NCBI GenBank assembly: GCA_039707655.1
Contig: CM077671.1
Coordinates: 365,578,720-365,642,719 of the forward strand
DNA: 64,000 bases
Direction of reading: 5' to 3'
Source: Elymus sibiricus
Taxonomy: Eukaryota > Streptophyta > Magnoliopsida > Poales > Poaceae
The notes under the pieces were generated by a model. The model was not told the origin of the DNA, made no database searches, and saw only the letters and a list, made by a program, of their open reading frames with translations. Below are positions 45,998-55,817 of this stretch, piece after piece. How positions within the stretch are numbered: the stretch's first letter is position 1; each line of letters opens with the position of its first letter. The translations under genes were made by a program, and so were the position numbers.

Positions 45998-47858
45998 TGT
46001 TGGAAATATGCCCTAGAGGCAATAATAAATTGGTTATTATTATATTTCCTTGTTCATGATAATCGTTTATTATCCATGCTATAATTGTATTGATTGGAAA
46101 CTCAAATACATGTGTGGGTACATAGACAACACTGTGTCCCTAGTAAGCCTCTAGTTGACTAGCTCGTTGATCAAAGATGGTTAAGGTTTCCTAGCCATTG
46201 ACATGAGATGTCATTTGATAACGGGATCACATCATTAGGAGAATGATGTGATGGACAAGACCCAAACTGTAAACGTAGCATTTGATCGTGTCAGTTTATT
46301 GCTATTGTTTTCTGCATGTCAAGTATCTGTTCCTTTGACCATGAGATCATGCAACTCACTGACACCGGAGGAATACCTTGTGTGTATCAAACGTCGCAAC
46401 GTAACTGGGTGACTATAAAGGTGCTCTACAGGTATCTCCGAGGGTGTCTGTTGGGTTGGCATGGATCAAGACTGGGATTTGTTACTCCGTATGACGGAGA
46501 GGTATCTCAGGGCCCACTCGGTAATACAACATCACAATGAGCCTTGCAAGCAATGTGACTAAAGTGTTAGCCACGAGATCTTGTATTACGGAACGAGTAA
46601 AGAGACTTGCCGGTAACGAGATTGAACTAGGTATAGAGATACCGACGATCGAATCTCGGGCAAGTAACATACCGAAGAACAAAGGGAACAGCATACGGGA
46701 TTAACTGAATCCTTGACATAGAGGTTCGACCGATAAAGATCTTCGTAGAATATGTAGGAGCCAATATGGGCATCCAGGTCCCGCTATTGGTTATTGGCCG
46801 TAGAGGTGTCTCGGTCATGTCTACATAGTTCTCGAACCCGCAGGGTCTACACACTTAACGTTTGGTGACGATTAGTATAATTGAGTTATTATGTTGGTGA
46901 CCGAAAGTTGTTCGGAGTCCCGGATAAGATCCCGGACATGACGAGGATCTCCGGAATAGTCCGGAGGTAAAGATTGATATATGTGATAATAGTGTTTTGA
47001 TCTCTGGAAGGGTTCCGGAGTTCACCGGAAGGGGTTCCGGATGTTTACCGAAGTGTTCGGGTGCAGCAACACTTTATATGAGCCAAAGGGATAAAGCCCA
47101 CAAGGTATTGGAAAGTGCAAAAGTAGTTTTGCTGCCGCGTAAGCGGTACTACCGCTTGGTGAAGCGGTACTACCGCCCGAGCGGTACTACCGCTTGTGTG
47201 AAGCGGTACTACCGCCCGAGCGGTACTACCGCTTGTGTGAAGCGGTACTACCGCTTGTGCGCGGCTGTGCACGATTCGGCAGGGTCCGAATTGGACTCTT
47301 TTCCTGCGGGCCAAACCGACCTTGTGCGGGCAAAACCGACCCGGAGGAGACTTTTACTCCAAGTTTAGACCCCAAGGCTCAACATATAAATAGAGGGGCA
47401 GGGCTAGCACACGGGACACATCAGGATTTCCCAAGCCGTGTGCCGGCAACCCTAGCCCTCTAGTTCCTCCGTCATAATCTCCGTAGTGCTTGGCGAAGCC
47501 CTGCAGAGATTGTTCCTCACCACCATCACCACGCCGTCGTGCTGCTGGAACTCAACCACTACTTCATCATCGCTCGCTGGATCGAGGAGGTGAAGGCGTC
47601 ATCAAGCCGTACGTGTGTTGAACGCGGAGGTGCCGTCCGTTCGGCACTAGATCGGAAGGATCGTGATTGGATCGCGGGACGCTCGGCGATTTGGATCGCG
47701 AAGACGTTCAACTACATCAACCGCGTTTATTAACGCTTCCGCTTAGCGATCTACAAGGGTATGTAGATTCACTCTCCCTCTCGTAGATGCTCATCACCAT
47801 GGATAGATCTTGCGTGTGCGTAGGAAATTTTTTGTTTCCCATGCAACGTTCCCCAACA
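45998..47858 (+). repeat. 3' LTR of Angela copy 2
   Basis: This 1861-bp LTR is the same length as the 5' LTR and matches it almost base for base, including the palindrome cluster (47141-47259). Confidence 0.94.
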
Positions 47859-47863
47859 GTGCA

Positions 47864-48052
47864 ATCATCATTAGTACTCTGGATATTCAAAGAATTCATA
47901 CTAACAACATTGCAATCATGCTCATCACTCAAAGATTTAGTGCCAAACATTTTAATAACTTCTTCTTCTAACACTTGAGCACAATTTTCTTTTCCATCAT
48001 TTTCACGAAAGACATTAAAAACATGAAGCATATGAGGCAACCTCAATTCCAT
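47864..48052 (-). CDS. Zinc-knuckle protein of the minus-strand Gypsy, first 63 codons
   Basis: The ATG at 48052-48050 opens MELRLPHMLHVFNVF; the frame continues across the Angela copy 2 insertion into 38823-37207. It lies about 100 bp downstream of the primer site. The split shows that Angela copy 2 landed inside the coding region. Confidence 0.65.
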
Positions 48053-48151
48053 ATTTTTTTTGTAGTTTTCTTTTATAGACCAAACTAGTGAAAAACAAGA
48101 AACTAAAAGATTTAATTGCAAGATCTAAAGATATACCTTCAAGCACTCACC

Positions 48152-48169
48152 TCCCCGGCAACGGCGCCA
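48152..48169 (-). promoter_or_regulatory. Primer-binding site of the minus-strand Gypsy
   Basis: Read on the minus strand this is TGGCGCCGTTGCCGGGGA, ten bases after the LTR, identical to the site of the Sabrina-like element. Confidence 0.85.
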
Positions 48170-48179
48170 GAAAAGAGCT

Positions 48180-49814
48180 TGATGTCTACTACGCAACCTT
48201 CTTCTTGTAGAGTCGTGTTGGGCCTCCAAGCGCAGAGTTTTGTAGGACAGTAGCAAATTTCCCTCAAGTGGATGACCTAAGGTTTATCAATCCATGGGAG
48301 GCGTAGGATGAAGATGGTCCCTCTCAAATAACCCTGCAACCAAATAACAAAGAGTCTCTTGTGTCCCCAACACACCAATACAATGGTAAATTGTATAGAT
48401 GCACTTGTTCGGCGAAGAGATGGTGATACAAGTGTAATATGGATGGTAGATATAGGTTTTTGTAATCTGAAAATATAAAAACAGCAAGGTAACTAATGAT
48501 AAAAGTGAGCAAAAACGATATTGCAATACTTGGAAACAAGGCCTAGGGTTCATACTTTCACTAGTGCAAGTTCTCTCAACAATACTGACATAGTTGAATC
48601 ATATGTAAATCCCTCACGTGCGACAAAGAGTTCACTCCAAAGTCACAAATAGCGAAGAACAAACGAAGAAATTATTGTAGGGTACGAAACCACCTCAAAG
48701 TTATCTTTTCCGATCAATCTTATGAGCTATCCCTATAAGTGTCACGAACAGCCCTAGAGTTTGTACTAAAATAACACCTTAAGATACACATCAAACAAAA
48801 CCCTAATGTCACCTAGATACTCCAATGTCACCACGAGTACCCATGGGCTTGATTATACGATATGCATCACACAATTTCAGATTCATCATGTTCAATCCAA
48901 CACAAAGAACTTCAAAGAGTTCCCCAAAGTTTCTACCGGAGAGTCAAGACGAAAATGTGTGCCAACCCCTATGCATAGATTCCCAAGGTCACGGAACCCG
49001 CAACTTGATCACCAAAACACACATCAAGTGGATCAATAGAACATCCCATTGTCACCACGGATATCCCATCGCAAGACATACATCAAGTGTTCTCAAATCC
49101 TTTAAAGACTCAATCCGATAAGAAAACTTCAAAGGGAAAACTCAATTCATCACAAGAAGATAGAGAGGGGAAAACTCCATATGATTCATCTATATTAATA
49201 AAGCTCGCGGTACATCAAGATCGTGTCATCTCAAGAACACGAGAGAGAGAGATCAAACACATAGCTACTGGCACATACCCTCAGCCCCGAGGGTGAACTA
49301 CTCCCTCCTCGTCATGGAGACCGCCGGGATGATGAAGATGGCCTCCGGTGATGGTTTCCCCCTCCGGCAGGGTGCCGGAACGGGCTCTCGATTGGTTTTT
49401 CGTGGCTACAGAGGCTTGCGGCGGCGAAACTCCCGATCTAGGTTTCTTTCTGGGGGTTTTGGTATTTATAGGAATTTTTGGCGTCGGTCTCACGTCAAGG
49501 GGGTGCTCGAGGGGCCCACAAGCCAGGGGGGCGCGCCCTAGGAGGGGCGCCCCCTAGGCCTGTGGCTGCCTCGGGACTCCTCTCCGGTATCTTTTTGCTC
49601 CAGTATTTTTTATATTTTCCAAATATATTCTCCGTAAATTTTTAGCTCATTCCGAGAACTTTTATTTCTGCACAAAAAAACGACACCATGGTAGTTCTGC
49701 TGAAAACAGCGTCAGTCCGGGTTAGTTCTAATAAAATCATACCAAAATCATATAGAATTATTGTAAACATGGCATGAATACTTCATAAATTATAGATACG
49801 TTGGAGACGTATCA
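48180..49814 (-). repeat. 5' LTR of the minus-strand Gypsy
   Basis: This 1635-bp LTR matches 32558-34196 with scattered differences. Its outer tip, read on the plus strand, is GAGACGTATCA before the CCCAA duplication. Confidence 0.9.
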
Positions 49815-49821
49815 CCCAACA

Positions 49822-50373
49822 GTAACAGCCGTAGTGTGTGCCATTATCTTGGTGGATGAGATCTGACTTTGGAGCTAAGGATCCCAAGCCACGGCCGTAG
49901 AACGTTTCCTTTAGAAAGGACAAAAGGGGCTCGATGGCGTAGAAGGATCGCAAATCCATGACCGCGAGGCAGAGGAGATCAGCGGCGGGGCCTTTGGAGA
50001 GATCGACGGCGGTTGAACCAGAGGCGTTGCCGGTGGACCACTTAACTTGTGACATGGCCCGGGTGAAGCCGGTGATGTTGACGAGCTTGATGTCGTAGCT
50101 GGCTCTCCTGAGATACAGGAACACGCGTTCCCGTAGACTTGAAGCCTTCGGCATGGCAACGTAGGCAGCATCCTCACCGGCTCCCGCGGCGAGGTGTTCG
50201 TCCGGGATCGAAGGGTCGGCGCGAACGGCGCCCACCTCGCCAGCGTATGGCAGAGACCTCTTTTTGCTCGTACACTCCTCAAGGTCCACGGGAGATGTGG
50301 TCGGGCTGATTTGGCTGCGACTCTCTGGAGTACGGGATGGGGATCTGGGGGAAAGGGACACCGCCGGCCTCAT
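49822..50373 (-). pseudogene. 5' part of the unrecognised 212-codon ORF split by the nest
   Basis: The frame runs from ATG 50373-50371 to the Angela insertion and continues at 15561-15470. The first 70 residues are Ser/Pro/Arg-rich (RPAVSLSPRSPSRTPESRS). Then follows a more ordered part with RERVFLYLRRASYDIKLVN, a hydrophobic helix-like AADLLCLAVMDLRSFYAI and LKETFYGRGLG. I recognise no family and no catalytic motif. It is interrupted by 34 kb of retrotransposons, so no intact product is expected. Codon GC content is higher than in the flanking repeats, which supports a real former gene. Confidence 0.55.
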
Positions 50374-50829
50374 CTAAAAACTCAGGGCGGCGATGGTGTA
50401 TGTGGATCGGTGGGGACCCTGAACTTGTTTAGCTATGAGGCACGGGCAGACCGGCTGAGGTTGGTGGTGGGCGGCGGTGTCGGCGAGCTAGGGTTCAAGC
50501 GGGGGAGGAAGGGAGAGGGGGTGCTGTTCGGACGGGGGGAGGGGGGGGTGGGGGGGTGTTTGCGGATGTGCCGCTGCTGCTGAAAATTTTAGTAGTAATG
50601 GTGTGGGTGGAGATGGTGTTGGACGAGGGATGGCGACGGTTCAAATGCCTCGGCAGCTGAAATTTTACTATAGGGTCGGTGCGGTGGACGAGGAAAGGCG
50701 GCATGCATCTGAAATACCGCTTCCAATTAAATTTTGGCAAACGAACTGGGCGGGAGCAACCAAGATGGCACACGGTCCAAACATAATAAAGCATGTACGC
50801 TCTTCACTGTAACGAAATGTCATGTCGCG
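50374..50829. other. GC-rich region upstream of the split ORF
   Basis: The stretch contains several poly-G runs (50500-50562) and overlapping frames on both strands that look like composition effects. I see no gene. It may hold the promoter of the minus-strand ORF at 50373. Confidence 0.4.
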
Positions 50830-51125
50830 AAACCACGAATTTTTGCATCGCTCGAGGCGGGTAGCTCTTTCTGAGATTTCTCAAGGCGGGTTCATCACAC
50901 ACGGTTCATCCTCAATTTCAGTCACAGACGTCAATTCATCCTAAATTTCCACATGCCCACAAACAGATGACACAAACATTTGGCAAATTTTCAACACAAA
51001 ATGCCTTATTTTACAGCGGATTAGTTGACATTACTCCATACGCTCAGTAATTTACAAACAGTTCGTAAAATTACATGAAGATGAATTGCACAAAATATTC
51101 ACTACGCCATGGATGCATACAAACG
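50830..51125. repeat. CACTA-like repeat array (inner right)
   Basis: Motifs such as ATCACACACGGTTCATCC and CACAGACGTCAATTCATCC resemble the units at 12720-13700. The array separates the split ORF from the UIM/SIM gene. Confidence 0.5.
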
Positions 51126-51159
51126 CCGCGCCTCCACCGCCGTCATGACCTTTCTCGCC

Positions 51160-51441
51160 TCAGAATGAGTATTCAGAGGAGCTCGTCAAGTCGATGAGCT
51201 CCACTAGTTCCACGGCGGAGACCGGCGGGGCTACCTCGGCCGGAGCGACCGCGACGCCTCTCGCCAGGTCTGCCGCTGTCGACGAAGATGTCGTGGCGTC
51301 CAGGTGGGCCATCGGGATACAGACGGGCGCCGATCTTGCTAGAGCTGCATCCCTGGTCGCCGTGGCCGCTGTTGCCAGGGCTGCCGCCGCAGCTGCAAGG
51401 CCTGCACTGCCCCCCAACGCGGCTGAGAGGCATGCGGCGGC
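51160..51441 (-). pseudogene. In-frame continuation behind the stop of the UIM/SIM ORF
   Basis: Directly after the TAG at 51444-51442 the same frame stays open for another 93 codons to a stop at 51162-51160. It is Ala-rich at first and ends VELVELIDLTSSSEYSF-like (VELIDLTSSSE), a textbook SUMO-interacting motif (hydrophobic core followed by Ser/Asp/Glu). The open frame and the conserved-looking end suggest that the stop is recent, or is read through. Confidence 0.5.
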
Positions 51442-51918
51442 CTACTTCGCCACCTTCTGGTCCTGCTCCCACCTCTTTTTGCCCTCTGCATCTGAGTTCC
51501 GCTTCCTCTTTGCACTCTCCCACCGTTTCTGCAGCTTCAGATCCCTATCCGCATTGCGGATGGCATCCGTAGATGTGATAGATTGTTCCACACCGACACT
51601 GAGATGCCGCTCATCCTCGTCGCGTAGGAACGCATCGAGGCCCAATTCCTGGACGGACAGAGCGATGGCCATCTGCATCCTACGCTGAAAATCGGGGTCG
51701 TCGTCGTCGGCGGCGGCCACGGCAGATGACGGTTGACCGTTGACCGACATGGAGGACAGCGCGTCGGAATCCTCTATCCTGTCATCGTTGGCCACGGCAG
51801 CTGTCTGTTTGCCGTTGCCGGCCCTGGCGGCCAACGCGTCGGAATCCTCTATCATGTGGTCGTCCAACACTATCAGGACGGCGCCATGCACATCCCCATG
51901 CTTGAGCAACGGTTCCAT
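51442..51918 (-). CDS. Protein with ubiquitin- and SUMO-interacting motifs
   Basis: The frame from ATG 51918 encodes 158 aa. Residues 14-20 VLIVLDD followed by acidic residues form a SUMO-interacting motif type. Residues 71-91 contain an acidic run and then M81-x-x-A84-x3-S88-x2-E91, which fits the ubiquitin-interacting motif consensus at every key position. Residues 22-44 and 47-69 are a tandem repeat (IEDSDAL...). Residues 131-150 (KRWESAKRKR ... KKRW) look like a nuclear localisation signal. A further SIM lies behind the stop. A TATA box lies about 75 bases upstream. By motif logic it would bind SUMO- and ubiquitin-modified nuclear proteins; that is inference. I know no named homologue. 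It sits between CACTA-like arrays, so it may be transposon-borne. Confidence 0.55.
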   Translation of the reverse strand: MEPLLKHGDVHGAVLIVLDDHMIEDSDALAARAGNGKQTAAVANDDRIEDSDALSSMSVNGQPSSAVAAADDDDPDFQRRMQMAIALSVQELGLDAFLRDEDERHLSVGVEQSITSTDAIRNADRDLKLQKRWESAKRKRNSDAEGKKRWEQDQKVAK

Positions 51919-51987
51919 GTGGTGTGTGTGGTGGTGGTGGCGAGCTATCAGTGGAAAAATTAGCTGTTAGCCGCCGCCGGCGAGATC

Positions 51988-51995
51988 TTTTATAG
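51988..51995 (-). promoter_or_regulatory. TATA box of the UIM/SIM gene
   Basis: On the minus strand the sequence is CCTATAAAAGATC, a near-perfect TATA box about 70 bp before the ATG at 51918. Confidence 0.6.
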
Positions 51996-52069
51996 GTCGC
52001 TGTCGGGTTTGGGTTTGTACTGTGCCCATTACCCCTTTGCACTGGCTGACGCTTGCGGTTGGCACCACT

Positions 52070-52165
52070 AGGCAAGGCCGATTTTGCTATCTACGGGCAT
52101 CGCACACGGTTAGAGTAGCACATTCGTGTCTGCTCAGGGTACAATCGCATACGGTTGTTTCGTTA
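52070..52165. repeat. CACTA-like repeat array (outer right)
   Basis: CATCGCACACGGTTAGAG (about 52099) and ATCGCATACGGTTG (about 52145) are units of the same array type as on the left at 12.7-13.7 kb. It marks the likely right edge of the transposon-derived segment. Confidence 0.5.
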
Positions 52166-52267
52166 GTTTCGTTTGCTATTTAACATAATACTAGCATCTT
52201 TGAGATAAACGAGAAAAGAAAACGCAAGAGAGGGTCAAAACACAACCACGCCCGCTAGTGGCCCAAA

Positions 52268-52358
52268 TATATACTCTCTCCGTTCCTAAATATATATGTA
52301 GTTCGTAGTGAAATCTCTAAAAAAGAATTGTAATTAGGTTCGGATGAAGTATATATAT
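52268..52358. mobile_element. Truncated Stowaway MITE
   Basis: TACTCTCTCCGTTCCTAAATATA followed by a GTAGTGAAATCTCTAAAAA-type stretch is the usual start of a Triticeae Stowaway element. The matching inverted end is missing. From here to 52846 I see no further feature. Confidence 0.5.
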
Positions 52359-52844
52359 GTACGAACATGGTGTTGTCATGTTTAAATTTGCAATGCGCAA
52401 CTTTAATGTGTGGCACATGCTGCATATGTGCATGCCTAAAAGTGTCCAATGTGACAGAAAAGGGTTTCATGACAAACATAATATAGGGTGTTGCCCCCTA
52501 CACTATGTGCCGGAGGATATATGGGGTCCTATGAACACATGACCTGGTTCAAACTTTGTCACACATTTATCCATGTCTGAATTTTCGTAAGACAACTAAG
52601 AGAATTTATACCTTAATTAATATGGCCAAACCATCACATATTGTTGTCGAACAAGAGGGATATATAGATCACGCGGTCCCACAAGTTGGCGCGTCGTCGA
52701 AGATCAGTTGAGCGGGGCTAGAAGAACATCACCCCCTTGCATATGGCCAAATGGATATGCGAAAATGGTGTGGTCTGGTGTTTCAACAATTAATACACAA
52801 TGGTACACTATCTATGATGTGGCATGCACCTAGCTGAGATAACT

Positions 52845-52846
<2 letters not shown>

Positions 52847-52906
<60 letters not shown>
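52847..52906. repeat. (AT)30 microsatellite
   Basis: Sixty bases of pure AT dinucleotide repeat. Frames through it (Tyr-Ile repeats) are not genes. Confidence 0.97.
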
Positions 52907-52908
<2 letters not shown>

Positions 52909-52941
52909 TTCCCCTCCCCGCACAATGGACGCATGCATGGT

Positions 52942-52942
<1 letters not shown>

Positions 52943-52974
<32 letters not shown>

Positions 52975-53519
52975 GGGTGAGAGAGAGGGAGAGAGTGAGA
53001 GAGAGAGACGCACACACCGTGACCCATCCTTGGCCTTCCAGCGTTTGTCACTAAAAGGCATGACAAACCCTAAGGGCCCGCCGATAGGTTTGTCGTCGGA
53101 AACCGCACAATGTAGGCACATGGCCCACACACAAGCATGGGTTCACACACGCACACACATGCACACGCGCGCACCCCCCTCCCCCCCCGCACACACACAC
53201 ACACCGTCACCCATCCTTTGCCTTCCAGCATTGTCAATAAAATGCATGACACACCCTAAGGGCCCACTGATAGGTTTGCCGTCGGAAACCGCACAATGTA
53301 GACACATGGTCCACACACAAGCATATGGGTTCACACACACACACACAACACACACACAAACACACGCACACCCCCCCCACACACACAAACACGCACACGC
53401 ACACCCCCCTGGCCTTCCAACGTTGTCTATAAAAGGCATGGCAGACCCTAAGGGCCCACCGATAGGTTTGTCATCAGAAACCGCACAATGTAGGCACATG
53501 GTCCACACACAGGCATTGG

Positions 53520-53550
<31 letters not shown>
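52943..53550. repeat. Tandem repeat of about 190 bp with CA/GA microsatellites
   Basis: Three copies of a block starting CCTTCCAGC (53034, 53221, 53413) include CCCTAAGGGCCC and GGAAACCGCACAATGTAG. They are separated by (CA)n tracts of varying length. A long (CA)n opens the array (52943-52973), with a GA-rich tract at 52978-53009. A final (CA)n is at 53522-53551. Confidence 0.85.
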
Positions 53551-53554
<4 letters not shown>

Positions 53555-53757
53555 GATCCTTGACATTTTCAAAACAACAAAAGAAAACCGTGGATATTTT
53601 CAAAACAAGGATCTCAAGATTTATTTACCCGGAATGACATATCACACACACACACTCGATCCTTGACATTTTCAAAACAGCAAAAGAAGCAAAATAAAAT
53701 CATGGATATTTTCAAAACAAGGATCTCAAGATTTATTTAGCCAGAATGACATATCAC
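53551..53757. repeat. 103-bp direct duplication
   Basis: ACTCGATCCTTGACATTTTC at 53551 recurs at 53654, and the following 90 bases are nearly the same, with an 8-base insertion and compensating losses. Confidence 0.85.
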
Positions 53758-53787
53758 TATAGGCATTTTATTTATGCCTATAGTGAT
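53753..53787. repeat. Perfect hairpin beside the 5S-like sequence
   Basis: ATCACTATAGGCAT and its exact reverse complement are separated by seven bases (TTTATTT). The hairpin lies about 36 bp beyond the 5S-like block, on its downstream side when that is read on the minus strand. Confidence 0.85.
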
Positions 53788-53822
53788 CATATCACACCGC
53801 CTAAATGAACCTTGAAATCTAG

Positions 53823-53930
53823 CAACTTCCCAACCGGTCACCCATCCTTGACTACTCAACCGAAAGCACGCTTAACTTCCGAGTTCCATCGAATGGGTAA
53901 CAGGCTGGAAAGCCACATCTTGCTGGTAAC
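53823..53930 (-). ncRNA. 5S-rRNA-like sequence (5S-derived repeat or pseudogene)
   Basis: On the minus strand the segment contains GAAGTTAAGCGTGCTT, the A-box region of plant 5S rRNA, and GGATGGGTGACC with TGGGAAGT, the C-box region. They lie in the right order and at nearly native spacing, so the internal Pol III promoter is conserved. The 5' third (TACCAGCAAGATGTGG...) is diverged, and the usual 3' end is replaced. This is not a functional 5S rRNA gene. It could be a Cassandra-type TRIM LTR, which is known to carry 5S promoter sequence, a 5S-derived SINE, or a decayed 5S copy. No second LTR was found. Confidence 0.7.
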
Positions 53931-54041
53931 GGTTGCCTCCTATCGTATACAAGGCGTGCCCCGATGGGCACCTGGTGGGACCATACACGCATCATAGACG
54001 TTTCTGGTAGTACTGGAAACCATGTGCGATGGTGGCATGGG

Positions 54042-55817
54042 TGTTGGGGAACGTTGCATGGGAAACAAATTTTTTCCTACGCACACGCAAGATCTATCCA
54101 TGGTGATGAGCATCTACGAGAGGGAGAGTGGATCTACATACCCTTGTATATCGCTAAGCGGGAAGCGTTAAGAAACGCAGTTGATGTAGTCGAACGTCTT
54201 CGCGATCCAAATCGCTAGCCGTCCCGCGATCCAATCACGATCTAGCGCCGAACGGACGGACCTCCACGTTCAGCACACGTACAGCTCGATGACGATCTCC
54301 GCCTTCTTGATCCAGCAAGAGGGAGCGAAGAGGTAGTTGAGTTCTCCGGCAGCGCGACGACGCGGCGACGGTGGTGGTGGAACTATTCCGGCAGGGCTTC
54401 GCCTAAGCACCGTCGGAATCTATTTGTTGGAGGAACTAGGGAATAGAGAACTAGCACGTGGACTTGTGTCTTTGGGGCCTCTATTCCTCTAGTATATATA
54501 GGAGGGAGGGGAGGAGGCAGCCCCCTAGGGTTTCCACTAGGGGTTCGGCCGAAGGAGGTGGAGGTGGAGCCTCCCACCAATCCTACTCGTAGTAGGATTC
54601 CTTCTCCTACTTAGAAACCTTCTCCCACTTGGTTTTTTTTTCCTTTTCCCACATCCTAGCCACATGGGCCTTGTGGGGCTGGTTTTACCAGCCCACTAAG
54701 GGCTGGTGCACCACCCCTCAGGCCCATGTGGCCTCCCGGCGTGGGTGGCCCCTCCCGATGGCCCTCTGGCACTCCCGGTACACTACCGGAAATACCCGAA
54801 ACTTTTCCGGTGGCCAAAACGGGACTTCCTATATATCAATCTTTACCTCCGGACCATTTCCGAGCTCCTCGTGATGTCCGGGATCTCATCCGATACTCCG
54901 AACAACCTTCGGTCACCACCGTACATAACTCAATACTACCGAAACGTCACCAAACGTTAAGGGTGCAGACCCTGCGGGTTCGAGAACTATGTAGACATGA
55001 TCGAGACACCTCTACGGTCAATAACCAATAGCGGGACCTGGATGCCCATATTGGTTCCTACATATTCTATGAAGATCTTCATCGGTTGAACCTCTATGTC
55101 AAGGATTCAGTTAATCCCGTATGATGTTCGCTTTGTTCTTCGGTATGTCACTTGCCCGAGATTCGATCGTTGGTATCTCTATACCTTGTTCAATCTCGTT
55201 ACCGGCAAGTCTCTTTACTCGTTCCGTAATACAAGATCCCATGGCTAACACTTTAGTCACATTGCTTGCAAGGCATATTGTGATGTTGTATTACCGAGTG
55301 GGCCCTGAGATACCTCTCCGTCATACGGAGTAACAAATCCCAGTCTCGATCCATGCCATCTCAACAAAGACCTTCGGAGATACCTGTAGAGCATATTTAT
55401 AGTCACCTAGTTACGTTGTGAGATTTGATACACACAAGGTATTCCTCCGGTGTCAGTGAGTTGCATGATCTCATGGTCATAGGAACAGATACTTGACATG
55501 CAAAAAACAATAGCAATAAACTGACACGATCATATGCTATGTTCATAGTTTGGGTCTTGTCCATCACATCATTCTCCTAATGATGTGATCCCGTTATCAA
55601 ATGACATCTCATGTCTATGGCTAGGAAACCTTGACCATATTTGATCAACGAGCTAATCTACTAGAGGCATACTAGGGACACAGTGTTGTCTATGTATCCA
55701 CACACGCAATTGAGTTTCCAATCAATAGAATTATAGCATGGATAATAAACGATTATCATGAACAAGGAAATATAATAATGATCACTTTATTATTGCCTCT
55801 AGGGCATATTTCCAACA
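54042..55817 (-). mobile_element. Solo LTR, Angela/BARE1 type
   Basis: The 1776-bp sequence is the reverse complement of an Angela-type LTR (TGTTGGGGAACG at the left, CATATTTCCAACA at the right). It is flanked by the duplication ATGGG (54037-54041, 55818-55822). No internal sequence remains, so it arose by recombination between two LTRs. Confidence 0.93.

Larger units (their letters stand above)
38824..47858 (+). mobile_element. Angela/BARE1-type Copia element, copy 2, intact and young
   Basis: The 9035-bp element has target duplication GTGCA (38819-38823, 47859-47863). Both LTRs are 1861 bp; I saw one mismatch (in the A/T run near 40652 versus 47826). It has an intact primer site TGGTATCAGAGC (40686), a 1327-aa polyprotein and the polypurine tract AAGTGGGAGAC. 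It is the last arrival in the nest and structurally competent. It entered the coding frame of the minus-strand Gypsy. Confidence 0.96.
32558..49814 (-). mobile_element. Gypsy-type LTR retrotransposon, minus strand, non-autonomous
   Basis: The target duplication CCCAA is at 32553-32557 and 49815-49819. Without Angela copy 2 it is about 8.2 kb. On the minus strand the LTR starts TGATACGTCTCCAACGTATC, the same first bases as the Sabrina-like LTR, and ends GTAGACATCA. The primer site is the tRNA-Asp type (48169-48152). It encodes one 601-codon zinc-knuckle protein and no protease, reverse transcriptase or integrase. Its non-coding 3' part shares modules with the Sabrina-like element, so the two families are related; I do not name it. 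Confidence 0.88.
15562..49821 (+). mobile_element. Angela/BARE1-type Copia element, copy 1 (host of the nest)
   Basis: The LTRs start TGTTGGAAATATGCCCTAG and end CGTTCCCCAACA, the Triticeae BARE1/Angela/WIS type. The target duplication is GTAAC at 15557-15561 and 49822-49826. Without the insertions (18170-26291 and 32558-49814, each with one 5-bp duplication) the element is about 8.87 kb, close to copy 2 (9035 bp). Its primer site is altered (TGGCATCATGAGC instead of TGGTATCAGAGC) and its polyprotein frame is broken, so it cannot move on its own. It interrupts a minus-strand ORF. Confidence 0.95.

Noticed and set aside
50194..50794. Frames with Gly or Pro runs on both strands
   Set aside because: They are caused by poly-G tracts; no motif or splice structure supports a gene.
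52808..53563. Long frames with Tyr-Ile, His-Thr or Val-Cys repeats
   Set aside because: They are translations of AT and CA microsatellites.
53823..53930. A functional 5S rRNA gene
   Set aside because: The 5' third and the 3' end do not match 5S rRNA; only the internal promoter region is conserved.
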